From Paraburkholderia franconis (lineage in GTDB: Bacteria > Pseudomonadota > Gammaproteobacteria > Burkholderiales > Burkholderiaceae), in assembly GCF_009362735.1 (NCBI RefSeq), contig NZ_WHNP01000021.1, positions 1 to 64,000 on the forward strand: a DNA stretch of 64,000 nucleotides. The letters run 5' to 3'. The translations under genes were made by a program, and so were the position numbers. Below the pieces are notes generated by a model, which searched no databases, had not been told where the DNA came from, and saw only the letters and a program-made list of their open reading frames with translations. Every line of letters starts with the position of its first letter. Position 1 is the stretch's first letter. Below, piece by piece: positions 57,390 to 64,000 of the stretch.

Positions 57390-58154
57390 TCATTTCCCGA
57401 GCGATTGCAAAAGCCTTGTGAGGTTCTGTGGCTGAACGTGAATGATCCCGCCTCGTGGACTGTCGATATCCGCGATGAGCGCAAGCGACATCGCGACCGT
57501 TATCGGCAAGATTGCGATGAGCAAGCCTCTTCGAAGATCACCCTTTGCGCCGTATCCCTGAACCACGCACCCGAATAGCGCCACCACGAACATCAATATC
57601 CATGCGCCGATCGGAATGCGATTGATCAATGCCGCCTCGGAGTAATCCTGCGAGTTGAGCACGTCGTTCATGCCCGTGACGATCACGGCCGCAACAGGTG
57701 TCGGGTTTTCATTGGCCACCTGCGCCGCGAGACGCCATAGCTCGGACTGAAGGTCGGCCGTCTCGCGCTCGTTGCGCGCGATCTCCTGTGCGTCTCTCGT
57801 CAGATAGTGGGCCCGTCTAAGCCGCGTATAGCGAACCAGCGCAGCCTTCATCTGCGCGGTGACGGCGGGACCCGCCAGATCGGCACGCGCGTATTCGGTG
57901 CCTATCGCATTTGCCTCGCTTTCCTCCAGATTCTTGCGCTGATCATAGCGGTTGACTGCCATCGAGAGACTGAATCCGATGAGCAGCGCGAGCAATGTCA
58001 GCGTTGACGTCTGCACTATGTTGAAATCTTCCGGGTGCTCGCCTGAAAGCATCGGTATGCGTCTGAGGACGAATGCGCCAAAGGCGATTGCCGCGACCAG
58101 TAGCACTAAAAGCACGATGAACAGGACGGCCGGATGATCGACGAATGCTGTCAT
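57390..58154 (-). CDS. DUF4239 (bestrophin-like) membrane protein
   Basis: A 254-residue membrane protein. Two helices lie near the N-terminus (AVLFIVLLVLLVAAIAFGAFV and LTLLALLIGFSLSMAVNRY), followed by a charged segment with NLEESEANAIGTEYARADLA, and two C-terminal helices (WILMFVVALFGCVVQGYG and LIAILPITVAMSLALIAD). RGGIIHVQPQNLTRL near the end is a common closing motif of this family. It resembles bestrophin-like or DUF4239 proteins, possibly anion channels, but the role is unknown. The ATG at 58154 follows GGAGG; the longer frame to 58319 is rejected. It faces the carbonic anhydrase gene tail to tail. Confidence 0.82.
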   Translation of the reverse strand: MTAFVDHPAVLFIVLLVLLVAAIAFGAFVLRRIPMLSGEHPEDFNIVQTSTLTLLALLIGFSLSMAVNRYDQRKNLEESEANAIGTEYARADLAGPAVTAQMKAALVRYTRLRRAHYLTRDAQEIARNERETADLQSELWRLAAQVANENPTPVAAVIVTGMNDVLNSQDYSEAALINRIPIGAWILMFVVALFGCVVQGYGAKGDLRRGLLIAILPITVAMSLALIADIDSPRGGIIHVQPQNLTRLLQSLGK

Positions 58155-58448
58155 GCGAAACCTCCAGTGAAGGCCTCCAGTCAAGCGCTGTTGGAGTTCG
58201 CGTCCGGCGATATTTTTCCACGGTATCAGCTTAATAACCGAGTACCGGTTTTGATATTGGTCTTTGGTCCAATACCCGTGAGTGAGCAGTGGCCGCTCAT
58301 GAGGAAAAAAGAAACACACGCTCGCGCTGTACCCAACGTGAAACCGAACCGGAAAGATTCTTGACGTTGCGAATCGAAACGGTCGTCGGTTTGCTGACGG
58401 TCAATCGGGTCGCGCAGTTTCTCGATGGGATCGCCACGGACCGCAGGT

Positions 58449-59249
58449 TCAAGGCACGATACCGCGGACCGCCCAGGCGACATTGGCAAACGAGCGCGGG
58501 CCATCGGGCCGCCCGGCTTCGTAGGCGTCCCGCACGGCGGCATCCGTGCGCGCGCGTTCGGCGGCGTCGAGCGTCGTCATGTACTGGCCGAGCGGCCCCT
58601 CGCCCGCGGCAATGGGCGCCCAGTAATCGTCGAAGTTCCGATAGTCCATGCGGATCATCAGATCCGTTTGCTCGACGTCGGCGAGTCCTTGCTCGATGAA
58701 TGTCCGCGTCATCTCGCCCGGCTGCATCATCGGCTGGAAGCAATAGCGGCTGCGCAACTGGCGACCGGATTCGCTGATGGCGGCCACCGTGTCCACCATC
58801 ATGCGCATGCCGGGCATGCCGCCGAGATGGTCCCACACGACGGCAGCAACCACGCCGCCCGGCCGCACGACGCGGCGCATCTCCGCCACCGCCTTGCCGC
58901 TGTCCGGCACGAAATGCAGCACGAGCAGGGCCAGCGCCCCGTCGAAGCTTGCGTCATCGAAGGGCAATGCGCAGGCGTCGGCCTGCTGGATCTTGATGCG
59001 CGGGTCGGCGTTGCGCCGAATCGCCTCCTCGACGAAGACATTCGAGTAATCGATTGCGGCGATTTCCTCGAGGCTGGCGATCTTCGCCAGCTCGAAGGCC
59101 AGGCTGCCGGTGCCGCAGCCGACATCGAGAACGCTAGCGCCGTCACGAAGTCCGGCGAAGTCGACGAACAGCGGAGCGAGCCGTTTGCTCCAGCGGCCCA
59201 TCAGCTGTTCATAGCCGGCCGCCGCCTGAACATTGAAGGTGGATGTCAT
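58449..59249 (-). CDS. Class I SAM-dependent methyltransferase
   Basis: A 266-residue methyltransferase of the UbiE/Methyltransf_11 type. Motif I is SVLDVGCGTGSLAFELA (about residues 40-56), the acidic ribose-binding loop is AIDYSNVFVEEA, motif II is ADACALPFDDASFDGAL, and motif III is RVVRPGGVVAAVVWD. The substrate cannot be told; small-molecule O- or C-methylation is usual. ATG 59249 is preferred over a TTG at 59261, with GGGGGC ahead. It lies 19 bases after the unknown gene on the same strand and may be cotranscribed with it. Confidence 0.88.
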   Translation of the reverse strand: MTSTFNVQAAAGYEQLMGRWSKRLAPLFVDFAGLRDGASVLDVGCGTGSLAFELAKIASLEEIAAIDYSNVFVEEAIRRNADPRIKIQQADACALPFDDASFDGALALLVLHFVPDSGKAVAEMRRVVRPGGVVAAVVWDHLGGMPGMRMMVDTVAAISESGRQLRSRYCFQPMMQPGEMTRTFIEQGLADVEQTDLMIRMDYRNFDDYWAPIAAGEGPLGQYMTTLDAAERARTDAAVRDAYEAGRPDGPRSFANVAWAVRGIVP

Positions 59250-59268
59250 GGGCGCCCCCAACGATTGA

Positions 59269-60663
59269 TCAGCTGTTATCAGCCGTGCCGTCGATCGCGG
59301 CCAGCAGATCTTCAGTATGAACCATCAGATCACGCACCTGGCGCAGCATCGGATATTGGTGAAGCACAGCACGCCATCGAGGCGATTCCAGCAACTGATG
59401 CCACACAGGCTCAAGGTCTTGCGAATCTGCATGTCGCCCTTCCGCCGTGGCGCTGGCAAATTCGAGGCTCGCCTGCGCGGACAAAAGTTGCATCCGGCTG
59501 GCGGCGCCAAGCAGGCGCGGCGTCGTTTCCGCGGGCGCATCGCAGCAATAGAGAACCGCTTTGGTCAGAGCAGCTTCGTCGGTTGTCAGCGCGCGTAGCG
59601 ACGCGCCGCGCAGACGCACCGTCCCTTGCCGCGTCTCGAATGAATAAACGGCGTTTTCTTCGGCATGTGCGAGCAGGCGCAATCCACGCAGCAGCCGCGA
59701 GAGATCGGTCGTTGCGGCATCGACCGAGGCCTTGACCTCGACGAGCAGGCAAACGTCCCAGACGATTGTTCCATCATCCGCGTTCGCACGTCTCAACAGG
59801 ACCACGTCCCATTCGGTTTTGGCGCGCTCGGGGCTGGCGGGCAATGAAGGCGGCACGCGCATCGAAGTCACGACGCGATATGACGCGCGATCGCTCTGCA
59901 CCGCGTTGAGTCGTTGAGCCAGCGCTTCGAGCGCCTGTGCGGCCGATGCTTCGACGGCAGCGCCACGCTGCTGCGACGCGACGCCTTGCGCAGCGGCGTC
60001 AGAGCTTCCCGAGCGGAGACCGTGCCGATCCCACAGCGATCGGTACTGACGCACGAGATCATCCGACGCCAATGCATCGAGACGATGCAAGCGTTCCAGC
60101 TCGGGACTGTCGAGTAGTCGAGTCAAGCCGCGCTCGACTGACGATTCGTTCGCAATCTCCGGCATGCGGAGCAGGCGTCGCGCGGCATCATGGAGTTCTG
60201 ACCAGGATGCTGAGGACGCGCACGCGTGCAATTGAGCCAGCGCCTCACGCTGCGGACCTGGCAGGAGTCGTTGCTGTTTCGCCGGATGCGCGATCGCATT
60301 GACGGTCGCATGAATCAGACGGCGGTCCTGATCCGCGCGAGCGGACAGCGATGCATACTCACGCACCTGCGCCGCCCGGTGCCGAAGTACCATCGCCTGA
60401 AAAACAGGGTCCCCGGATTGCGTGCGCATCGCGTCATGGATCAGACGCGCGAGTGCTTCGACGAAGAGGCGCTTCACGGGTGCGGCCGGCACTTCGTCGC
60501 GCGCCACTGCCCTGCGGGCCTGCTCGATCGCAATCGCGAGCGCCGTCGACGGACTGGCGTTTTGTGTCTGATCAGGCGTGTCGGCGAACGCCGGCAAACG
60601 ATAGCGACGAGCGACGGTCCGCAACACCTGGTCGATCAACGGAGACGATGGCAGCAGGGACAT
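59269..60663 (-). CDS. Unrecognised protein with a PD-(D/E)XK-nuclease-like motif
   Basis: A 464-residue protein whose family I do not recognise. The first 230 residues are helical and Leu/Ala/Arg-rich (LIDQVLRTVARRYRLPAF at the start). Residues 235-315 show a spacing like the PD-(D/E)XK nuclease core: a helix with Glu238 (RGAAVEASAAQAL), a strand with Asp286 (KTEWDVVLLR), and Glu309-Val-Lys311 in LLVEVKASVD. That is the E / D / ExK set of the fold. The C-terminal 150 residues include QGTVRLRGASLRAL and a long helix. It would be soluble and cytoplasmic. A nuclease or a non-catalytic relative is possible; the function is unknown. The start at 60663 is the likely ATG, and it is divergent from the small gene at 60866. 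Confidence 0.6.
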   Translation of the reverse strand: MSLLPSSPLIDQVLRTVARRYRLPAFADTPDQTQNASPSTALAIAIEQARRAVARDEVPAAPVKRLFVEALARLIHDAMRTQSGDPVFQAMVLRHRAAQVREYASLSARADQDRRLIHATVNAIAHPAKQQRLLPGPQREALAQLHACASSASWSELHDAARRLLRMPEIANESSVERGLTRLLDSPELERLHRLDALASDDLVRQYRSLWDRHGLRSGSSDAAAQGVASQQRGAAVEASAAQALEALAQRLNAVQSDRASYRVVTSMRVPPSLPASPERAKTEWDVVLLRRANADDGTIVWDVCLLVEVKASVDAATTDLSRLLRGLRLLAHAEENAVYSFETRQGTVRLRGASLRALTTDEAALTKAVLYCCDAPAETTPRLLGAASRMQLLSAQASLEFASATAEGRHADSQDLEPVWHQLLESPRWRAVLHQYPMLRQVRDLMVHTEDLLAAIDGTADNS

Positions 60664-60865
60664 GGCGATAGAGACTGTATCCGCCTACCGTTGTGGTGGC
60701 GTAGATCATTTGATAACGCCGTAAGCAGATCTGCGGCTGTCCGATGGTAACGACGTTTCGAGCAATTCTCCACTACGACACGACATCTGATGGCAACGGA
60801 ACGTGCCGGACTGACGAGCCACGAGTACGATAGAAACAGTTGACCAACGAGTTTCAGGAGGCGCC

Positions 60866-61057
60866 ATGAAAGCGGTGTGCCCGCTGCACGGGCCAACGAC
60901 TATCATCCGCACCAACCAGTACGGATTTCCGGTCTATGCATGCTGCTGCAATGACGTACCGTATGTCACACCTCCGGATGCGTGCACGAGAGCGCCGACG
61001 CAACGCGGAGCCGAGCCGAAGCAGCAGCCCGAACCAGAGAAGACGAAAACGGAGTGA
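60866..61057 (+). CDS. Small Cys-rich protein
   Basis: A 63-residue protein with a near-perfect AGGAGG site seven bases before the ATG. The N-terminal half has AVCPLHGPTTIIRTNQYG and VYACCCNDVPYV, giving four or more cysteines and a histidine that could bind a metal; a late cysteine (DACTRAP) follows. The C-terminal half is charged, Pro/Glu/Lys-rich and probably disordered. No family is recognised. It is divergent from the PD-(D/E)XK-like gene across 200 bases. Confidence 0.6.
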   Translation: MKAVCPLHGPTTIIRTNQYGFPVYACCCNDVPYVTPPDACTRAPTQRGAEPKQQPEPEKTKTE

Positions 61058-61140
61058 CGCGGACGTTTGGCGCTGAGCCTGGCTAAGTGTCGCGTCGTGC
61101 CGGGGCAATCTTATGACCGGCGTGAATCCGGACCACCGCG

Positions 61141-61950
61141 TCAGCCTGCCGAACGCGGCGCCGGCCCCAGCCTTTCTGCAACGGCCGCGCACGCGGCACG
61201 CAAGGGCGCAACGTAGGTTTCGAGCGGCGTCTCGCTGCGCCTGAATAGCGGAATGCTGACGCTGATACACGCAATCGGCAGTCTGTCCGCGCTGCGAATC
61301 GCGCATCCGTAGCAGAAGATCTGCGCTTCGTTTTCTTCGCGGTCTTCCGCATAGCCGCGCTCGCGCGTGGCATCCAGTTCGGCGCGCAGCGCTGCGGGCT
61401 CGATGATCGTGTTGGGCGTGAAGCGCGTGAGCGTCAGGCCTTCGAGCAATGCGTCGCGCGACGCGCGATCCAGTGCAGCGAGATACGCCTTGCCGACCGA
61501 ACTCGAATAGAGCGTCACGCGCGTGCCGATCCGCGATGCCATGCGCACCGCGTGCGGGCTCTCCAGCTTCTCGATGTAGACCATCTCGCTGCCGCTGCGC
61601 ACGGCGAGATGCACGGTTTCCTGTGTGGCGTCGCGCAATGCCTGCAACGCGTCCGCTGCGGCGACTCGCACGTCGGAGCGCTCCCAACTGCGGCTCGCGA
61701 GCATCATCAGTCGCGGCCCCAGTTCGAATGTTCCACCGCGCAGACTCTCGACGACGAGCCCTTCCGCGATCAGCGCACCGACGATCCGATAAACGGTCGG
61801 ACGCGGATAGCCGCTCGACGCAGCCAGTTGCGGCACGCTCGGCGCATCCTTTGCATCGGCGATCAATTGCAGGACCGACATGAACTTCGAGAAGGCAGCA
61901 GTGCCCGTGGCGCGTGCGGCTTCGATGGCGTCGGTGGCGGGATTGGACAT
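61141..61950 (-). CDS. IclR-family regulator of a sugar-acid-type operon
   Basis: A 269-residue IclR protein. The winged helix is at about residues 20-80 (SSGYPRPTVYRIVGALIAEGLV), and the effector domain has TVHLAVRSGSEMVYIEKLES and FCYGCAIRSADRLPIACISVSIP. It differs from the sulfonate-island IclR proteins, lacking their GETCNLT block, and is closer in style to KdgR-like members. It lies 85 bases after the SDR gene on the same strand, so it may be the last gene of the MFS-SDR-IclR operon and regulate it. ATG 61950 is preferred; the frame runs to 62247. The ribosome-binding site is weak. Confidence 0.84.
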   Translation of the reverse strand: MSNPATDAIEAARATGTAAFSKFMSVLQLIADAKDAPSVPQLAASSGYPRPTVYRIVGALIAEGLVVESLRGGTFELGPRLMMLASRSWERSDVRVAAADALQALRDATQETVHLAVRSGSEMVYIEKLESPHAVRMASRIGTRVTLYSSSVGKAYLAALDRASRDALLEGLTLTRFTPNTIIEPAALRAELDATRERGYAEDREENEAQIFCYGCAIRSADRLPIACISVSIPLFRRSETPLETYVAPLRAACAAVAERLGPAPRSAG

Positions 61951-62035
61951 GATCGCTTCAGAAACGGAACAAGGCGATGCGATTATAACGAGCCGCCACG
62001 CCGCGCCGTTTCCGCATCGACGGACGGCTGCGGCG

Positions 62036-62767
62036 TCACGCGACCAGGTATCCGCCATCGACAGGCAGCACCGTGCCCGTGATGAACGACGCGCCCGGCG
62101 AACAGAGAAACGCGACTGCGGGACCGATATCGTCGGGCGATCCCCAGCGTCCGAGCGGCGTGCGTTCGAGAATCGCGCGCGAGCGTTCATCGTTGTCATG
62201 CAGCGCCTGCGTAAGAGGCGTCGCGATCCAGCCGGGCGCCACGGCATTCACGCGGATGCGATCGGTCGCGTAGGCAATCGCGAGCGACTTCGTCAACTGC
62301 GCGACGCCGCCCTTGCTCGCGCTATAGCCGGGCACGAGCCCGCCGCCGAAAAAGCTCAGCATCGAAGCGGTATTGACGATCGCCCCGCCGCGCTCGCGCA
62401 ACAGCGGCCGCGCCGCTGCGCACGCGCGCATCGTGCCCGTCAGGTTCACGTCGAGCACTTGAGCGAATACATCGGGATCGAGTTCGTCGCCGCGACGTAT
62501 CACGCCCGCGCAATTCACCAGCATGTCGAGCGACGTCAGCGACGCGAACAGCGCATCGACATCGTCTTTCGACGCGACATCGAGCGACGCGGTCTCGATG
62601 CCTTCGGCGGCAAGCGCGCTGCGTTGCGCGTCAGTCGGCGCAAGCGCCGCCGCGATCACGCGCGCGCCGAGCGCGGCAAGATAGCGCGCGACGCCCGCGC
62701 CGATGCCCTGCGTGCCGCCTGTGACGACGGCTGTCTTGCCAGCAAACAGATCGTGTTGAAACGTCAT
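62036..62767 (-). CDS. Short-chain dehydrogenase/reductase
   Basis: A 243-residue classical SDR. The cofactor motif is AVVTGGTQGIGAGVARYLA (TGGxxGIG), NCAG is present in LVNCAGVIRRG, the catalytic serine is in VNTASMLSFFGG and the Tyr-Lys pair in YSASKGGVAQL; PGWIATPL and GTVLPVDGGYLV close the fold. Enzymes like KduD (2-deoxy-keto-gluconate dehydrogenases) and many sugar or polyol dehydrogenases look the same. It lies between an MFS carrier gene and an IclR gene, a layout typical of sugar-acid use. The ATG at 62767 has only a weak ribosome-binding site, 14 bases after the MFS stop. Confidence 0.86.
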   Translation of the reverse strand: MTFQHDLFAGKTAVVTGGTQGIGAGVARYLAALGARVIAAALAPTDAQRSALAAEGIETASLDVASKDDVDALFASLTSLDMLVNCAGVIRRGDELDPDVFAQVLDVNLTGTMRACAAARPLLRERGGAIVNTASMLSFFGGGLVPGYSASKGGVAQLTKSLAIAYATDRIRVNAVAPGWIATPLTQALHDNDERSRAILERTPLGRWGSPDDIGPAVAFLCSPGASFITGTVLPVDGGYLVA

Positions 62768-62781
62768 GTCGATGTGCGAGT

Positions 62782-64000
62782 TCAAGATTGTGTCACGCGT
62801 GCTTGCGCGGCGGTGCCGTGCTCGCCCTTGTCCACGATCGGCACGCGCACGACGAACATGTACACGAGCGCCGCTGCGAACGACACACCCGCGCTGATCA
62901 GAAACGCGTTGACGAACGAGTGAGTCTGATCGACGACCATGCCCGTGATGAACGGTGCAAACGATCCGCCGAAATAGCCGCCGAAGTTCTGGATGCTGCC
63001 AAGCGACGCCACCAGATGACGCGGCGTCGCGACACTGACGAGCGCCCACGCCGCGCCGCTCGCGAGATTGACGAAGTACATCGCAAGCGACAGATAGACG
63101 ATCGCGAGCGTCAGCGTCGGCGTGTAAGCGGCGGGCACCGTGAACACGGCCGCGCCGATCAGCCCGCAACAGATCGGCCACTTGCGGCTGCGCATCGGCG
63201 CCATGCCGCGCGCCATCAGGCCGTCGGCGATAAAGCCGCTCGACAGCATGCCGAGCGTGCCGAAAATGTACGGAATCGACACGACCCAACCCGTCTTCGC
63301 GATCGTCAGATGGCGCTCGTGTTCGAGATACGCGGGCAGCCACGTCAGATACAGCCACACCATGTAGATGACGCCCATGAAGCCGAAGATCATGCCCCAC
63401 GTCGTTGCGGACGTGAACAGGCCGCGCCATTCCGCGAACGTCATCTTGCGTTCGGCGCGCGCGAGCGGTTCTTCTTCCGTCAGATGCCGGACCTCGTTCG
63501 GCTCGAGCGTCACGTCGCCGCGATTGCGATAGATCAGGTACCAGCCGATCGCCACTGCGATGCCGAGCACGCCCATCACGACGAACATCCAGCGCCAGCC
63601 GAACGCGAGCAGCAGCACCGTGAGAATCGGCGGCGCAAGCGCGGGTCCGATCGTCGACGAGGTCGTGAAGATGCCCGTTGGCCTGCCGCGTTCGCGCAGC
63701 GCGTACCATTCGCTGACGACCTTCGCGCCCGCAGGGAATTGCGGCGCCTCGCCGATGCCAAGTGCGATGCGCGCTGCCAGAAACTGCGGCAACGTATGAA
63801 CGAGGCCGCCGCACAACTGCGCGCACGACCACACGAACATGCCGAGGCCGAGCATCACGCGCGCGCCGAAGCGGTCGAGCATCGCGCCCACGGGAAGCTG
63901 CGAAAACGCGTACGCGAACGAGAATGCCGACAACAGCAGGCCCATCTGCGAAGCGGAGAGGCCCAGTTCGGTGCTCACCGAATGATTGGCGATGGACAGC
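62782..64000 (-). CDS. MFS transporter, anion:cation symporter type (5' end outside window)
   Basis: About 406 residues of a 12-helix carrier are visible; the frame stays open past a GTG at 63978 to the window edge (SIANHS just before it), so the true start lies outside. Landmarks are QLPVGAMLDRFGARVMLGLG in loop 2-3, ARIALGIGEAPQFPAGAKVV after helix 4, and the large central loop with NEVRHLTEEEPLARAERKMT. This is the branch carrying hexuronates, galactarate and glucarate, and phthalate. With the SDR and IclR genes it makes a probable sugar-acid uptake and oxidation operon, but the substrate is not proven. Confidence 0.85.
   Translation of the reverse strand, partial: LSIANHSVSTELGLSASQMGLLLSAFSFAYAFSQLPVGAMLDRFGARVMLGLGMFVWSCAQLCGGLVHTLPQFLAARIALGIGEAPQFPAGAKVVSEWYALRERGRPTGIFTTSSTIGPALAPPILTVLLLAFGWRWMFVVMGVLGIAVAIGWYLIYRNRGDVTLEPNEVRHLTEEEPLARAERKMTFAEWRGLFTSATTWGMIFGFMGVIYMVWLYLTWLPAYLEHERHLTIAKTGWVVSIPYIFGTLGMLSSGFIADGLMARGMAPMRSRKWPICCGLIGAAVFTVPAAYTPTLTLAIVYLSLAMYFVNLASGAAWALVSVATPRHLVASLGSIQNFGGYFGGSFAPFITGMVVDQTHSFVNAFLISAGVSFAAALVYMFVVRVPIVDKGEHGTAAQARVTQS

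Noticed and set aside
57345..57578. 77-codon plus frame just after the carbonic anhydrase gene
   Set aside because: It overlaps the well-supported DUF4239 gene on the other strand and has no recognisable features.

Overview
The window is high-GC, densely packed DNA with the gene families, codon use and operon style of a Burkholderiales soil bacterium, most likely Paraburkholderia or a close relative. The signs are many IclR, GntR and MocR regulators, a Burkholderia-type porin, meta-cleavage aromatic catabolism, and organosulfonate genes arranged as known from Cupriavidus. I see no tRNA, rRNA, CRISPR array or intact insertion sequence.

Region 1 (1-17852) looks like a C2-sulfonate island. It opens with the 3' end of xsc (sulfoacetaldehyde acetyltransferase), followed by an IclR regulator and an orphan beta-hydroxyacid dehydrogenase. 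A complete sauRSTU set (sulfoacetate to sulfoacetyl-CoA to sulfoacetaldehyde) follows with the published divergent layout. Next is an IclR / GMC dehydrogenase / MFS set that fits isethionate oxidation (iseJ, iseU). Last come an amino-acid permease, a FAD oxidoreductase, an NTF2-like small protein and a MocR regulator that fit taurine dehydrogenase (tauY, tauX, tauR). All three routes would converge on sulfoacetaldehyde and Xsc. The three IclR proteins are close paralogues.

Region 2 (about 18.5-41.7 kb) starts with gene-poor DNA carrying a small GNAT gene. Two divergent catabolic arms follow, meeting near 31.1-31.4 kb. The minus arm encodes a hotdog thioesterase, an enoyl-CoA hydratase, three tandem RraA-family aldolase-like proteins, a LigB-type extradiol dioxygenase, a CaiB CoA-transferase, a DUF35/thiolase pair, a PimC/PimD-like acyl-CoA dehydrogenase pair and an ADP-forming acyl-CoA synthetase. 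The plus arm encodes a GntR regulator, RidA, a LigJ-like hydratase, a Rieske oxygenase with its reductase, an enoyl-CoA hydratase and a 3-hydroxyacyl-CoA dehydrogenase. A second, paralogous GntR, a porin and an MFS carrier close the region. The set joins CoA side-chain or ring beta-oxidation to gallate/protocatechuate-like meta cleavage. I cannot assign its substrate, and it is the best candidate here for an undescribed pathway.

Region 3 (42.1-51.2 kb) is a complete mhp cluster for 3-(3-hydroxyphenyl)propionate in the order mhpA-B-D-F-E-T-C, with divergent mhpR and a near-perfect 21-bp palindrome placed like the E. coli MhpR operator.

Region 4 (51.4-64.0 kb) is mixed. It holds a class-C-like serine hydrolase lipoprotein, a DGPF protein with an ECF42-type sigma factor, a DUF2254 membrane protein, a beta-carbonic anhydrase, a DUF4239 membrane protein, a methyltransferase, an unrecognised protein with a PD-(D/E)XK-like motif, a 63-residue Cys-rich protein, and an IclR/SDR/MFS operon cut by the window end. 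Function calls rest on motifs and gene context read by eye; no database search was possible.
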